In this document: one piece after another, positions 9,373 to 19,876 of the stretch
Numbering within the stretch: the stretch's first letter is position 1
Layout: each line of letters opens with the position of its first letter
Assembly: GCA_012032475.1 (NCBI GenBank)
Contig: JAAUSY010000004.1
Location: 1-58,771, forward strand
Direction: 5' to 3'
DNA: 58,771 nt
Source: Chloroflexaceae bacterium
Lineage (GTDB): Bacteria > Chloroflexota > Chloroflexia > Chloroflexales > Chloroflexaceae
Notes under the pieces: model-generated
Told to the model about the DNA's origin: nothing
The model's database searches: none
The model's input: only the letters and a program-made list of their open reading frames with translations
Translations under genes and position numbers: made by a program

Positions 9373-10281
9373 GTGATGATACCAGGAAAGTGGGATATCC
9401 AGGTGGTGTTGCTGAGCGGGGGGGTGCTGGTGCTGCTGATAGCCCTTGAGAGCAGCCATCCCTTGCTGGTAGGGTTGCGGGTGGTGCTTGGCCTGCTTCA
9501 TACGCTCCTGGTGCCGGGCTACTGCCTGGTTGCGGCGCTCTTCCCCCAACGCGATGATATGGACCTCATGACGCGGGTGACCTTTGCGGTCAGTGCCAGC
9601 ATGATTGCCCTGGTGTTGATGGCGTTGCTGCTCGATAATCTCGTGTGGGGGTTGGCGTTCCGTCCGATGCTGCACGCGCTCATCATCTGGATTGTCGGCT
9701 TCAGCACGGTTGCGTTGTGGCGGCGCTGGCGGCTCGCCCCTCGCGACAAAGCCTATCGTCCACCGCGCATTGCGGCCCCGCGCTGGTGGGCGAATATCCC
9801 TGCCCACCGCAAAATCGGCGTGGTCGTTGGGGTGCTGCTGCTGGTCGGGGGGGTCGGGCCGGGGGTCCGGTGGTTCGTGCTGCCCTCGTTCACGACGAAC
9901 ATTACCGAATTTGCCATTCTGAGCACCGATGGCACCGTCCAGGGATACCCCCGCGAGGCAAGGTTGAGCGAAGAACTCCGGGTGGTGGCCGAGGTGTCCA
10001 ACCGCGAGGAAATCCCCAACAACTACTGGATTGAGGTTCGCGTTTCTGAGGTGTGGAACCCTGACCGGGTGGCTACCGTCACCAGAACCCCCCTGTTTGA
10101 GGTGTCCCCAGGGGACACCCACACAATGGTCCTTCCGTGGCGTATGCCCTGGGTTGGCGATGAGCAGAAAGTTGAGTTTCTGCTCTTTCTGGTGGGCAAA
10201 AAGCCGTCCCTCTATCGCCACCTGTTCCTGTATCTGGACCAGGTTCAGGCTGCGGACTCTGCGCGGCTCCCTGTTCCTTGA
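9373..10281 (+). CDS. DUF1616 family membrane protein
   Basis: 302 residues. Four hydrophobic helices lie in the N-terminal half ([35 protein letters not shown], a third around [17 protein letters not shown] and a fourth around residue 155). A soluble extracytoplasmic beta-rich domain of ~130 residues follows. The segment [22 protein letters not shown] split around LVPGY is the DUF1616 hallmark; members are known mainly from archaea and Chloroflexota, and their function is unknown. It starts with GTG at 9373 or ATG at 9376. It is the last gene of the + strand glycan cluster, and its 3' end is overlapped by a convergent EEP-family gene. Confidence 0.82.
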   Translation: MMIPGKWDIQVVLLSGGVLVLLIALESSHPLLVGLRVVLGLLHTLLVPGYCLVAALFPQRDDMDLMTRVTFAVSASMIALVLMALLLDNLVWGLAFRPMLHALIIWIVGFSTVALWRRWRLAPRDKAYRPPRIAAPRWWANIPAHRKIGVVVGVLLLVGGVGPGVRWFVLPSFTTNITEFAILSTDGTVQGYPREARLSEELRVVAEVSNREEIPNNYWIEVRVSEVWNPDRVATVTRTPLFEVSPGDTHTMVLPWRMPWVGDEQKVEFLLFLVGKKPSLYRHLFLYLDQVQAADSARLPVP

Positions 10282-11314
10282 GCCACAGGCGAACTACCAG
10301 CGGGTGATGGTCCGACCCTCCGTCCGGGGGGCCGACCCGTGCCGAGAGCGTTTGCCAGTGGCGCGAGTGGAAGATGTGGTCAATGCGGAACAGGCAGGGG
10401 AGGGGCACCGGTGCTTGTTCGCACGGGGAGCGCCACCCGACCCAGGGGAAGGCGACCACCGGGTAGGTGTGGCCGACCCCCCACTCCCCCTCGCGCCACG
10501 CATCGTGCAGTTCGCTGGCAAGTATGGCGTAGCTCCGGTTGAGCTGGGTGGCGTTGAAGTCGCCCGCTACAATGAGCGGTGCGGGGTGGGTGACCGCAAA
10601 GGCCCGGAGCGTCTCGGCCTGCTGTTCCCGTTCGCGGGTCGCCTGCTCGATGGCGGCGGGAAGGGGAAGCTGTCCCCCCGAAAGGTTGACCATGTGGATG
10701 TTCAGGATGGTGACGGACCCGGACCCCAGGTCGAGTCTGAGCGCCTGCGGTTGCCCAAGCCACGCGCCGGGCAGGTGCGCCCACACCGGTCGGATGGGGT
10801 AGCGGCTGATGACGCCCATGCCGCTGCGGCGGTGCAAATCGAAGACCTGGTAGGGGTAGCGGTCGGCCAGTTCTCGCCAGATTGCTTCGGCATTTTCCTG
10901 GCTGAGTTCCTGAAGGAATGCGACGTCGGGGGAGGCGGCCTGAATGGTCGCGACCACCTGTTGGGCGCAGCGGTTGCTTTTCAGGGTGTTGTAGGTCATC
11001 ACCGTCAGGACTGTCAGGGAGGGGGATGGGTCGTTGAGGCGCGTGGGGAAGGGCACAACCAGCTCTGCCCCGCCGAGGGAACCCCAGATAACCAGGGCAG
11101 CTACCAGGGGCGGCCAGATTTGCCAGCGGCGGGCGAGCAGCGCCACCGGGACAACGCCCACCAGCGGCACAAAGAGGTAGCCGCCGATGCTGTTGAGCAG
11201 AAAGAGCCACCACCATCGGTCTCCGGCCCAGGTGCGCAGCAGTACCCATGCGAACAGTCCCGCCAGGTAGCCAGAAGCTAGCGGCAGCAAGCGGGTTGAA
11301 ATCAGGTGTTTCAT
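10079..11314 (-). CDS. Membrane-anchored endonuclease/exonuclease/phosphatase (EEP) family protein
   Basis: N-terminal three membrane helices (residues ~10-30, 33-60 and 68-88) precede an EEP-superfamily domain with all its signatures: MTYNTLKSN, FLQELS, SRYPI, GDFNAT and GGSDHHPLVV. Such proteins are Mg2+-dependent phosphodiesterases or phosphatases; the membrane-anchored DNase/sphingomyelinase-like forms act outside the membrane, and the substrate here is unknown. The domain ends near [12 protein letters not shown], but the frame runs on for about 60 unlikely-looking residues antisense to the DUF1616 gene (203 bp overlap). One missing base near 10262-10272 would instead give a stop at 10245-10247 and a modest 37-bp overlap, so the tail is doubtful. 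Confidence 0.85.
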   Translation of the reverse strand: MKHLISTRLLPLASGYLAGLFAWVLLRTWAGDRWWWLFLLNSIGGYLFVPLVGVVPVALLARRWQIWPPLVAALVIWGSLGGAELVVPFPTRLNDPSPSLTVLTVMTYNTLKSNRCAQQVVATIQAASPDVAFLQELSQENAEAIWRELADRYPYQVFDLHRRSGMGVISRYPIRPVWAHLPGAWLGQPQALRLDLGSGSVTILNIHMVNLSGGQLPLPAAIEQATREREQQAETLRAFAVTHPAPLIVAGDFNATQLNRSYAILASELHDAWREGEWGVGHTYPVVAFPWVGWRSPCEQAPVPLPCLFRIDHIFHSRHWQTLSARVGPPDGGSDHHPLVVRLWLKEQGAAQSPQPEPGPDTGTGGDRGTAFCPPERAETQLSAHRQPRAYATEGPLCGCPLGTPQTGGFW

Positions 11315-11434
11315 GGTGGTTCGTTCCTGTTTCTTTCTTGTTTTTTGTTTCTTGCAAAGACGCCCGGATGCCCGGACGCTCGAAGGCCCGGATGGACCCG
11401 AATCCTGAAGCCCCTGGTATCCTCTGCTATCCTA

Positions 11435-11443
11435 TGCTATCAT
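11435..11443 (+). promoter_or_regulatory. Candidate extended -10 promoter element
   Basis: TGCTATCAT fits the extended -10 pattern TGnTATnAT, about 45 bases before the small membrane protein start. No convincing -35 box is visible. The flanking sequence repeats the string CTAT three times (11427-11440), which lowers confidence. Confidence 0.35.
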
Positions 11444-11487
11444 ACAGACAGGAGATTGCAAAGGCTGATGGAGATTAAAGGAGGGTG

Positions 11488-11838
11488 ATGAGCTATCGGG
11501 AAATCTGGGCGTGGGTGCGCCCGGCGGTCGGGTGGGGGTTCATTCTTCTGGGCATTGTTGGGTTGTTCCTGCCGGTGCTCCAGGGACTATTGTTCCTTGC
11601 CATCGGGGTGAGCCTGGTCGGGCGGCGCAGCCGGGCGCTTCGCTGGCTCACGGTCCAAATCAAGCTGCTGCTGCGCCGGTGGGCCGCGCTGCCGACCCCG
11701 CTCGTGGGTCCGGTCGGGCGGTGGCTCTGGAAGGCCTGGCAGCGCACGTCGCGCCAGCAGCGCCAGTTTCGGGGACGGCAAGAGGGCCGGCAAGAAGGCC
11801 GGCGGGAGGGTTCGGGTGCCAGAACTCCCCGAAGTTGA
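11488..11838 (+). CDS. Small membrane protein, PGPGW-like
   Basis: 116 residues. The N-terminal ~50 residues hold a re-entrant or double helix (WGFILLGIVGLFLPVLQGLL and FLAIGVSLVG) with the PVLQG turn seen in small Chloroflexota/actinobacterial proteins of the PGPGW type. The C-terminal half is strongly basic (RGRQEGRQEGRREG), likely cytosolic. A good RBS AAAGGAGG ends two to three bases before GTG 11485 and six before ATG 11488; either could be the start. The gene overlaps mutM by 23 bp in another frame, indicating an operon. Function unknown. Confidence 0.7.
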   Translation: MSYREIWAWVRPAVGWGFILLGIVGLFLPVLQGLLFLAIGVSLVGRRSRALRWLTVQIKLLLRRWAALPTPLVGPVGRWLWKAWQRTSRQQRQFRGRQEGRQEGRREGSGARTPRS

Positions 11839-12700
11839 GACGATTGCTCGCAATCTGGCAACGCAGCTTCCGGGTTGTCAGATCCTCGCTGTCGAGAAAC
11901 TGGACTGGGAGCGGATGGTGGAGACGCCTTCTCTGCCGTTGTTTCAGTCCACCCTGCCGGGGCGCTGCGTGCAGGGGGTCGGGCGGCGGGCCAAGTGGCT
12001 GCTGCTGCTGCTGGATGGTGGCTGGACGCTGGCGCTGCACCTGCGTATGTCTGGCCGGGTCGGGGTCTCTGGCTCAAATCCATCGGCAGACCGGCATACG
12101 CACCTGGTCCTGGCGCTCGATGACGGACGGCGGTTTCTGGGTTTCCGCGACCCGCGAAAGTTCGGGCGGGTTCGTCTGCTCGACGCAGGTGGGTTCACCA
12201 AGTTGCACACCGCCTATGGGCCGGAGCCGCTCAGCGACCAGTTCCGCCCTGCGGACCTGGCCCACATCCTGTCCACCCACCACACCCGGCTCAAACCCCT
12301 GCTCCTGAACCAGGCCGTGCTTGCGGGGTTGGGGAATATCTATGTTGATGAGGCGCTGTGGCTTGCAGGTCTCCACCCGCTGCGCTGCTCCACAACGCTG
12401 ACCTTTACCGAAGGGTCCCACCTGCATGCGGCCATACGGAGCGTGCTCACCGCGGCTATCCAGCGGGGCGGAAGCACCCTGCGCGACTACCGCGACGGGT
12501 ATGGAGAACGCGGGCACAACCAGGAATACTTTTCGGTCTATCGCCGCACCGGCCAGCCATGCCCCCGGTGTGGCACGCCCATCGAGCGGATACGGGTGGC
12601 TCAACGCGGAACCCACCTCTGCCCGGTCTGTCAGCCGGCTGCGCCCGCTACCCACTCACCCATTCACCCGTCGCCACCCCATTCACCGCATAGCCATTGA
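11816..12700 (+). CDS. mutM: Formamidopyrimidine-DNA glycosylase (bifunctional, Fpg/MutM)
   Basis: Removes oxidised purines such as 8-oxoguanine from DNA and nicks the abasic site. The mature N-terminus PELPEVETIARNL supplies the catalytic Pro (Schiff base) and Glu. The helix-two-turn-helix region contains LLNQAVLAGLGNIYVDEAL, and the C-terminal zinc finger is CPRC-x16-CPVC (residues ~262-287). At 294 residues it is slightly longer than usual (~270) because of a Pro/His/Ser-rich tail after the zinc finger that overlaps the convergent HD gene. The start is GTG, fixed by the requirement that Pro be residue 2. Confidence 0.97.
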   Translation: MPELPEVETIARNLATQLPGCQILAVEKLDWERMVETPSLPLFQSTLPGRCVQGVGRRAKWLLLLLDGGWTLALHLRMSGRVGVSGSNPSADRHTHLVLALDDGRRFLGFRDPRKFGRVRLLDAGGFTKLHTAYGPEPLSDQFRPADLAHILSTHHTRLKPLLLNQAVLAGLGNIYVDEALWLAGLHPLRCSTTLTFTEGSHLHAAIRSVLTAAIQRGGSTLRDYRDGYGERGHNQEYFSVYRRTGQPCPRCGTPIERIRVAQRGTHLCPVCQPAAPATHSPIHPSPPHSPHSH

Positions 12701-13343
12701 ACGCCTCGGCCCCATTCCCCGAATGCGCCGAATGGGCATACACCGTTCCGTTGCTCTGCCCCCGCAGCCGGTTGTGCTCGGCAATCAGACGATTGACCAG
12801 CGAACGGACCTGGGGAAACTCATCGCTCCAGCCCTCTTCAATCCCATCCCAGAATTCGTCCGTCGCACGGCTCCCGGCTCGTTCATAGGCCAGCGCCTGC
12901 GAGAGCATTTCAATCCGGTCGAGCTGCTTGACCAGGCGAGCTTCGCGGCTCTGGCCTTCTTCATATTCATTCCACAGGGCCATATACTCATCTGCCTGGG
13001 ACTGGGGGAGGCCGCTGAGGAGTTCCAGCATTGCCAGCCGTTCGGCATTGTGTTTGGCCGCCGGGCCGAAGAGCCGCCGCGCCGAGTAGGGCAGGTCGCC
13101 CACCAGCACTTCGGCAATATCGTGCAGGAGCGCAATGGAAAGGACCCGGCCCCGGTCTATGCCTGGGACCTGGTCGCCTACCAGGAGTGCCAGGGCCACC
13201 AGGCTGAAGGTGTGCTCCGCAATGCTTTCGACATTCGTCATTCCACGCTGAAGCCAGCCGGTGCGCGGAAGCAATTTCAAGGTCAGGAGTCGGGCGTGTA
13301 AGTCCAATAGGCTTGATGTGTGCTGCTGGTCCATAGGGTTCAC
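12648..13343 (-). CDS. HD-domain phosphohydrolase (YfbR/HDDC2-like 5'-deoxynucleotidase)
   Basis: 231 residues. The metal-binding HD signature is present: His in SIAEHTFSLVALAL, the HD pair in ALLHDIAEVLVGD, and a later Asp in KQLDRIEMLSQALAYE. The motif order and the SIAEHT-x-ALLHD spacing match YfbR-type enzymes that dephosphorylate deoxynucleoside monophosphates; exact substrate is inferred. The start could be GTG 13343 (GGAGGTGA upstream) or ATG 13334 (GGTGA upstream). The last ~28 residues are Gly/Asn/Ser-rich and overlap the 3' end of mutM by 53 bp in convergent orientation. Confidence 0.88.
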   Translation of the reverse strand: MNPMDQQHTSSLLDLHARLLTLKLLPRTGWLQRGMTNVESIAEHTFSLVALALLVGDQVPGIDRGRVLSIALLHDIAEVLVGDLPYSARRLFGPAAKHNAERLAMLELLSGLPQSQADEYMALWNEYEEGQSREARLVKQLDRIEMLSQALAYERAGSRATDEFWDGIEEGWSDEFPQVRSLVNRLIAEHNRLRGQSNGTVYAHSAHSGNGAEAFNGYAVNGVATGEWVSG

Positions 13344-13617
13344 CTTTTCTCACCTCCGAGGTTCAGATACCAGGTATTGCTCCCCCTGGAACTCTACGTC
13401 ATACTGTAGTAGGGAATAGTATTATCGCACGGAGGGATGGCAAAGTCAACCGCCAATTTCGCAGAACATGGGGGGACGAGCCGGGAGGGGCACGACTAGC
13501 GCGAACACGAGGAGCATGGTTCCGGAGTGGCAAAACTGCCACGGAACCACGCCCCACTCGTTTCTCTCGCCGCGCTGTGTGTCGTATCAGAGTAATACGC
13601 CACACGCGAAATGCGTA
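13344..13617. other. Intergenic region between serA and the HD gene
   Basis: 274 bases with no credible gene. It holds a bulged hairpin (13518-13548), a short inverted repeat ATACGC/GCGTAT (13595-13617) and two copies of CGTATCA (13583-13589 and 13614-13620, the second overlapping the serA stop). The 13380-13430 part is AT-richer and is the likely promoter region of the HD gene on the minus strand, but no clear -35/-10 pair stands out. Confidence 0.5.
13518..13548. repeat. Bulged inverted repeat / hairpin downstream of serA
   Basis: Arms GGTTCC-GGA-GTGGCA and TGCCAC-GGAACC give a 12-bp stem with a 3-base bulge and an AAAC loop. It lies 70 bp beyond the serA stop on the serA strand. There is no U-run, so it is not a standard intrinsic terminator; it may act as an mRNA 3'-end stabiliser or protein site. 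Confidence 0.6.
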
Positions 13618-15198
13618 TCAGGTCACCACGCTGTAGGCCAGGTCAATGTCCGGCTCGGCCCGCACCTGGTCAAGCACCGCTTCTGGCACCGGCTCATCAA
13701 GCCGCAGTATCATCATGGCTCCCTCGCGGGGGGCCATACGCCCTACGTACATCCCCGAAATATTGACATCGGCGGCTCCAAGCATTGTCCCTACCCGCCC
13801 GATAATGCCGGGCCGGTCGCGGTGGTAGGTTATCAGCAGGGGGTCGCCAGGGACGAAGTCCACCCAGAAGCCGTCGGCCTGGACGATATGCGGTTCGTCG
13901 CGCAGCATCGTGCCGCTAAATTCTCGCGCCCCGTCCGCGGTGTGCGCCCGCACCACCAGCAGGCTGGCATAGTTCTCCGTGTTGGGGTTGGATCGCTCGC
14001 TGATGCGCATCCCCCGCTCGCGGGCAATCAGCGGTGCATTGACCGGGGTGACGCGGTGTTCGCTGGTCGTCTGCAAGAGGCCTTGCAGCACGGCCAACCG
14101 CACCGGCAGCGTATCCACCGCGGCCAGTTCCCCGCGATACTCCAATTCATACTCGCGGACCGGGTCGACCACCAACTGCATACAGAGCGAGCCGAGTTGC
14201 TGCCCAAGCCCGATGTATGGTTGCAGCACGCTCCATGCCTCCGGGGCAATGAACGGGGCATTCACCGCGTAGCGCGGGGTGTCGCCTCGCAGGGCTGCCA
14301 GCACCCCTTCGGCGGTGTCTATCCCAACGAGCACCTGGGCTTCTCTGGTCGAAGCTCCCAGGTGGGGGGTCGTGATGACCTTCGGGTGCCCCACCAGGGG
14401 GTTGTTGGTGGGAGGCTCCTGGCTGTAGACATCCAGCGCGGCCCCGCCGAGGTGCCCCGAATCCAGCGCGGCCAGCAGCGCGGCTTCATCCACAATCCCG
14501 CCACGGCTGGCGTTGATGAGGAACGCGCCTGGTTTCATTCGGGCAATGCGGTCGGCATCAAACAGGTTGCGCGTCCCCTCGACCAGGGGAACATGGAGCG
14601 AGATGATATCGCTGCGCTCCAGAAGCTCTTCCATGGTCACACTGCCCACCCCAAGCTGATTGGCCCGGTCGGACGAAACCACCGGGTCGTAGGTCACGAC
14701 CTGCATCTCAAAGCCTCTGGCTCGGCGGGCTACCTCAGAACCGATGCGCCCAAGCCCGACCAAACCCAGGGTTTTGCCGCGCACCTCCCACCCCATAAAC
14801 TTGCTGCGTTCCCACTTGCCTGATTGGAGCGATACGTGGGACTGGGGAATCTGGCGGGCCAGGCCAAGCAGCAACCCGATGGTGAGTTCGGCCACTGCCA
14901 CATTGTTCGACGCCGGGGCATTCACGACCATGATGCCACGCTGTGTGGCTGCATCAACGTCAATGTTGTCTACCCCGGACCCGGCGCGTCCAACGACCTG
15001 GAGTTGCGTTCCGGCCTCAATGACCGGAGCCGTGACTTTCGTCTCACTCCGAACTACCAGGGCGTGGTAGTCGGGCAAAACGGCGAGCAGGGTGTCCTTG
15101 TCCAGGTTCAACCGCACGTCTACCTCAACGTTCGTTCCTGCTCGGAGGGCGTCCAGACCTTCGTTCGAAATCTTCTCAGTCACAAGAATGCGATTCAT
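13618..15198 (-). CDS. serA: D-3-phosphoglycerate dehydrogenase
   Basis: Catalyses the first step of serine biosynthesis, oxidation of 3-phosphoglycerate to 3-phosphohydroxypyruvate with NAD+, in the cytosol. 526 residues is the long type with an extra allosteric-substrate-binding domain. Seen: GRAGSGVDNID; the NAD site GLVGLGRIGSEVARR; catalytic Arg in NASRGGIVDE, Glu in DVYSQEPP and His in TTPHLGAST; then the intervening domain (~320-450) and an ACT domain near the C-terminus (TYHRDRPGIIGRVGTML). The start has a strong GAGGAG three bases before ATG. Monocistronic-looking, 163 bp from purA. Confidence 0.97.
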   Translation of the reverse strand: MNRILVTEKISNEGLDALRAGTNVEVDVRLNLDKDTLLAVLPDYHALVVRSETKVTAPVIEAGTQLQVVGRAGSGVDNIDVDAATQRGIMVVNAPASNNVAVAELTIGLLLGLARQIPQSHVSLQSGKWERSKFMGWEVRGKTLGLVGLGRIGSEVARRARGFEMQVVTYDPVVSSDRANQLGVGSVTMEELLERSDIISLHVPLVEGTRNLFDADRIARMKPGAFLINASRGGIVDEAALLAALDSGHLGGAALDVYSQEPPTNNPLVGHPKVITTPHLGASTREAQVLVGIDTAEGVLAALRGDTPRYAVNAPFIAPEAWSVLQPYIGLGQQLGSLCMQLVVDPVREYELEYRGELAAVDTLPVRLAVLQGLLQTTSEHRVTPVNAPLIARERGMRISERSNPNTENYASLLVVRAHTADGAREFSGTMLRDEPHIVQADGFWVDFVPGDPLLITYHRDRPGIIGRVGTMLGAADVNISGMYVGRMAPREGAMMILRLDEPVPEAVLDQVRAEPDIDLAYSVVT

Positions 15199-15279
15199 AA
15201 CTCCTCATTATGATAGTATCCTGGTATCCCGGATCGAAATCCTGGAGACGGGCATTTCCTCTGCTTCTCTCGAACCAAA

Positions 15280-15300
15280 CCTCGCCAAACCTCGCCAAAC
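15280..15300. repeat. Short direct repeat upstream of serA
   Basis: Two perfect adjacent copies of CTCGCCAAAC (15281-15300), with a degenerate third copy (TCGAACCAAAC) just before. It sits ~80 bp upstream of serA on the serA strand, where a regulator could bind, but it may be chance. Confidence 0.4.
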
Positions 15301-15361
15301 CTTTTGCTATCGGCCCCCCTCCCCCACTCGTCCGGAGATTGCGGAGGGTGCTTCGAGCACG

Positions 15362-16754
<1,393 letters not shown>

Positions 16755-16846
16755 TGTTTCCAGGCAGCGTTCTACCAGAAACTTGCAGAAGCAAGAACCA
16801 TCGCTGGCTCCCGACCGTGTGTGTGTCGCCCGCCTATTATACCAAA

Positions 16847-18220
16847 CTACCGCCCCTGCTCTGTCTGCTCGCTCAGCATACCTTCCAGAACTCCCACGGT
16901 GGTTCCGGACCAGGCCGTTTGCGTGCTCCTGCTGCTGCTCCCAGGGGGTTGGCCTTGCGGCCCGTCGGTCCCCGACGGGCTGCTGTGGCTCTGGAGCGGC
17001 CCGATAGATTGCAAAAGCTGCGCCAGAATAAGCATCGAGACGGCGGAATGGTCGCTACCGCCATCGCTGCGGACCAGCACCGGGCGCGGGGCCCGCTGCA
17101 CCATCCGCTCGGCTACCTGGAGCCGACGCAGCGCCAGTTCATACTGGAGCACGGCCCAGTTGTCGCGGTAGGAGCGCCCCAGGTGGCGGAGGGCTTTGGC
17201 CTCGTTTTCGGCGGACTTGAGGCGGGCGCGTCCGGCGGCCTCAATCTCCCACCGCACCTTCTGGGCTGCCGTCTCCTGCTCTTGCAGCATCCGCGCCACA
17301 TCCTCCCGCGCCTTGTTCACCGCGGTTTTCACCTCGACCAGCCGGGCATCTCGCAGCTTCCTGGCCCGCTCAATCTCCATGAGCAGCGTGTCGGTGCGCT
17401 GCTTCCGAATTAACTCCCACTCTCGCTCATAGGCCACCAGCTCTTTCGAAACCTTTTCGCGGGTGGCAAGGTGCTGCTGATACTGGTCGGGAAGCTGCAC
17501 GTCCGGGATATTTGCCCCGGTAATCCGGACCCCATAGCGCTGCATGAGCCGGTTCAACGATTCCTGCATATCCCCCACGTCGCTGCCGCGCAGGTCATAG
17601 GCCCGCTCGGTCTGCACCTTGCGGCTGCGCTGGCGGATGGCGTCCTGCACGGCGCTGCTCAAGACGAAGTCGAAGTTGCTTGCGCCGATGTTGCGCACGA
17701 ACGCCACCGGGTCCTGGATGCGGAACTTGAGGAAGAATTCGATGGACTTGAGCGGCACATTTTCACGGGTGGGGCAGGCCAGCACCGGCGCGGTGTACGG
17801 TATCTCGGTCGAGGTGTCAACGATGAATTCGACCTTCTCCCACGGCCACCACAGAAAGTGCCGCCCCGGCGGGAGTGTCCCGACGATGCGGCCATATTTC
17901 GAGACAATGGCGGTGGTGCCCTGTTCTATCTCCAGGATGGCCCCCAGAACCCACGGGATGATTGCCAGCAGCAGGATGAGCAGCGCCAGCAGGATGGTCG
18001 GAATCGCCAGCAGCACCGAACCAGAGAAGATACCCACCCCCATAAGGTAGACGGCAAAGCCCACCCCGAACAACCAGCCATAGCCGCGGGTTTTCGACCG
18101 GGGGATGACGACCGGAACCAGGCTCCCTTCTTCTCCCGAACGCAGGAGTTGGCGAATCTCGTTCCACGTGGCAACGACCTCTTTGATTTTCGAAAAGGTT
18201 TTTCGGGCGTCGGTGGTCAT
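16847..18220 (-). CDS. SPFH/band-7 domain membrane protein (second of a pair)
   Basis: 457 residues. Two long hydrophobic segments (about 48-98) are followed directly by an SPFH domain beginning EIEQGTTAIVSKYGRIVGTL with PPGRHFLWWPWEKVEF. A long charged coiled coil (~270-350, KLRDARLVEVKTAVNKARED) leads into a Ser/Gly/Thr-rich disordered tail with SSPSGTDGPQGQPPGSSS. SPFH proteins assemble large membrane-associated rings or cages and organise proteases, transporters or lipids. It overlaps the upstream SPFH gene by 4 bp (ATGA), so the two are translationally coupled and likely hetero-oligomerise. Specific function unknown. Confidence 0.87.
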   Translation of the reverse strand: MTTDARKTFSKIKEVVATWNEIRQLLRSGEEGSLVPVVIPRSKTRGYGWLFGVGFAVYLMGVGIFSGSVLLAIPTILLALLILLLAIIPWVLGAILEIEQGTTAIVSKYGRIVGTLPPGRHFLWWPWEKVEFIVDTSTEIPYTAPVLACPTRENVPLKSIEFFLKFRIQDPVAFVRNIGASNFDFVLSSAVQDAIRQRSRKVQTERAYDLRGSDVGDMQESLNRLMQRYGVRITGANIPDVQLPDQYQQHLATREKVSKELVAYEREWELIRKQRTDTLLMEIERARKLRDARLVEVKTAVNKAREDVARMLQEQETAAQKVRWEIEAAGRARLKSAENEAKALRHLGRSYRDNWAVLQYELALRRLQVAERMVQRAPRPVLVRSDGGSDHSAVSMLILAQLLQSIGPLQSHSSPSGTDGPQGQPPGSSSRSTQTAWSGTTVGVLEGMLSEQTEQGR

Positions 18221-19740
18221 GCTACGGCTCCTTCTTCGACTATTTCCTTGCCCTGGTCGGGGACAAGGCTGCTAATCTGGGCCATGCGTTCCCGGATGCG
18301 CTCGGTAATCTCTGCGGCCCGCGCCCGGATGGCCTGCCCATCTTCTTCGGTATAGAGCGTTTCGTCGCGGATGCCCAGAAGGTGCCGGGCCATTGCCATA
18401 AAGTCAAGCTCCTGCTCGGCCGCCGGGCCGATGTTGACGACTTGCGGCAGGCGGCTCGCGCACGTTTCCAGGCTGTCCAGGATGTGCTGCTGGTAGCGAT
18501 ATTGCAGAATCTCTGGAAAGTGGGCGCTGTTCAGTGCGCGGATATCCAGCGCCTGCGCCTCCAGGAGCGCCGCGTTGGCTCTGGCTTCGCTCTCGGTTTC
18601 AACCATCAACTGGTGGGCGTAGGCGCTGGCGCGGTTGGTTTCCTTCTCGCGTGCGGTGTCCATCTGGGCTTGAGAGCGGGCGATTTCTGCCCGAATGCCA
18701 GAGAGGGTTTCGCGGAGCGAGGCCAGTTCGCGGTTCAAGTCTCCTTCGTCCTGTTCCTTGCGGAGCTTCAACTCATATTCGTGGGTATAGGCTTCTTTTG
18801 CCACGCGCACCATCTCTGGCGAGGCCAGGTCCATACGATACTGCTGGCTCGAAGGCTCCGCGTGGGTGATGTTCGCATTTACAAAGCGCACCGCGGGCAA
18901 AAACTGGTGGTTCAGGCTGTTCAAGAGCGACTGGGTGTTCTCCCCGACCAGGTCGTAGATAGCCTCGGCTTTCTGCTCGTAGATGAGGGCGCGGGTCACC
19001 TCGCTGATGGCGTTGCCCAGTTTCTCCGTAAAGCCCTGCGCCCCGCCAAGCGAAAAGATGAATTCGGCGGGGTTTTCGACCCGAAATTGCAGGAACAGGT
19101 CTACGGAGGCATTGACTCGCCCCGACGTTGGCGCTTCGCGGATGGGCGCATTGTAGGGGTATTCCTTGGTGGTGTTGACGATATAGCTCACCTTTTTCCA
19201 GGGGTTCAGGAGCCAGGCCCGCCCGGCCCCGACAATCGCTTCCATCTTGCCGAACCTGGTGATGATGGCCTGGCAGCCATCGGGGACCATGACGAAGCTG
19301 TTTTTCCACAGGCTGAACCCGGCATAGGCCAGCAGCAGTATCCAGTAGTGTGGACCGAAGAACATCCAGGCTGCGTTGGGGAAGCCAATCGCCTGGGCAA
19401 CCAGCGCAGTCGAGATCAGGCCGGTTGCCCCGATGCCTCCGAGCACGATGACCCCGACGACCCAGAGATAGGAGCGCGTGGTTCTGGGCACCACCACGGG
19501 CGAAATGACGTTCGTATACTGCCCCGATGTTTCCTTGCTCAAGCTGCGGTTCAAGACTTCGGGCGCTTGTTCGAGCGCCACCGAGGGCTGGATAATCTCC
19601 GTGCCGGGCGATTTGCTGCCTTGCTCCCGCGCCGAGAGGAAATCGCGGGCTTCGATGCGGAACTGTTCAAACGCTTCACTCTGCACCAGATCCGACACCG
19701 TACTTGCCACATCCCGAATTCGCTGAAGGTTGCTACTCAT
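18217..19740 (-). CDS. SPFH/band-7 domain membrane protein (first of a pair)
   Basis: 507 residues. The N-terminal ~75 residues are soluble and polar. Hydrophobic segments follow (LWVVGVIVLGGIGATGLIST and a second at HYWILLLAYAGFSLW), then an SPFH domain (VPDGCQAIITRFGKMEAIVG, VNASVDLFLQFRVENPAEF), a coiled coil rich in Glu/Arg/Ala at ~330-400, and a C-terminal helical part with LLGIRDETLYTEEDGQAI. It is a clear distant paralogue of the downstream gene: both share the order TM-TM-SPFH-coiled coil and the pattern WPW/NPWKKVSYIV. A 26-bp inverted repeat lies 20 bp upstream. ktrAB starts divergently 216 bp away. Confidence 0.87.
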   Translation of the reverse strand: MSSNLQRIRDVASTVSDLVQSEAFEQFRIEARDFLSAREQGSKSPGTEIIQPSVALEQAPEVLNRSLSKETSGQYTNVISPVVVPRTTRSYLWVVGVIVLGGIGATGLISTALVAQAIGFPNAAWMFFGPHYWILLLAYAGFSLWKNSFVMVPDGCQAIITRFGKMEAIVGAGRAWLLNPWKKVSYIVNTTKEYPYNAPIREAPTSGRVNASVDLFLQFRVENPAEFIFSLGGAQGFTEKLGNAISEVTRALIYEQKAEAIYDLVGENTQSLLNSLNHQFLPAVRFVNANITHAEPSSQQYRMDLASPEMVRVAKEAYTHEYELKLRKEQDEGDLNRELASLRETLSGIRAEIARSQAQMDTAREKETNRASAYAHQLMVETESEARANAALLEAQALDIRALNSAHFPEILQYRYQQHILDSLETCASRLPQVVNIGPAAEQELDFMAMARHLLGIRDETLYTEEDGQAIRARAAEITERIRERMAQISSLVPDQGKEIVEEGAVA

Positions 19741-19760
19741 GGGGCAGGCACCTCCTTTGC

Positions 19761-19786
19761 CACCATCATGCGACCAAACGATGGTG
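19761..19786. promoter_or_regulatory. Inverted repeat upstream of the SPFH operon
   Basis: CACCATC (19761-19767) and GATGGTG (19780-19786) form perfect 7-bp arms around 12 bases. A TAGTAT -10-like box on the minus strand (19794-19799) would place the repeat at the very start of the transcript, so it could be an operator or a 5' hairpin. Confidence 0.45.
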
Positions 19787-19876
19787 CATGACGATACTAT
19801 CGCAGACGGTCACTTTTCCTTATCGTACCACACCTGTCCATCCTGCCGACCTCACGATATTGAGCATATGAGCCAG

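Noticed and set aside
13468-14823. 451-codon open frame opposite serA
   Set aside because: serA is complete with all catalytic residues; the antisense product shows no domain pattern.
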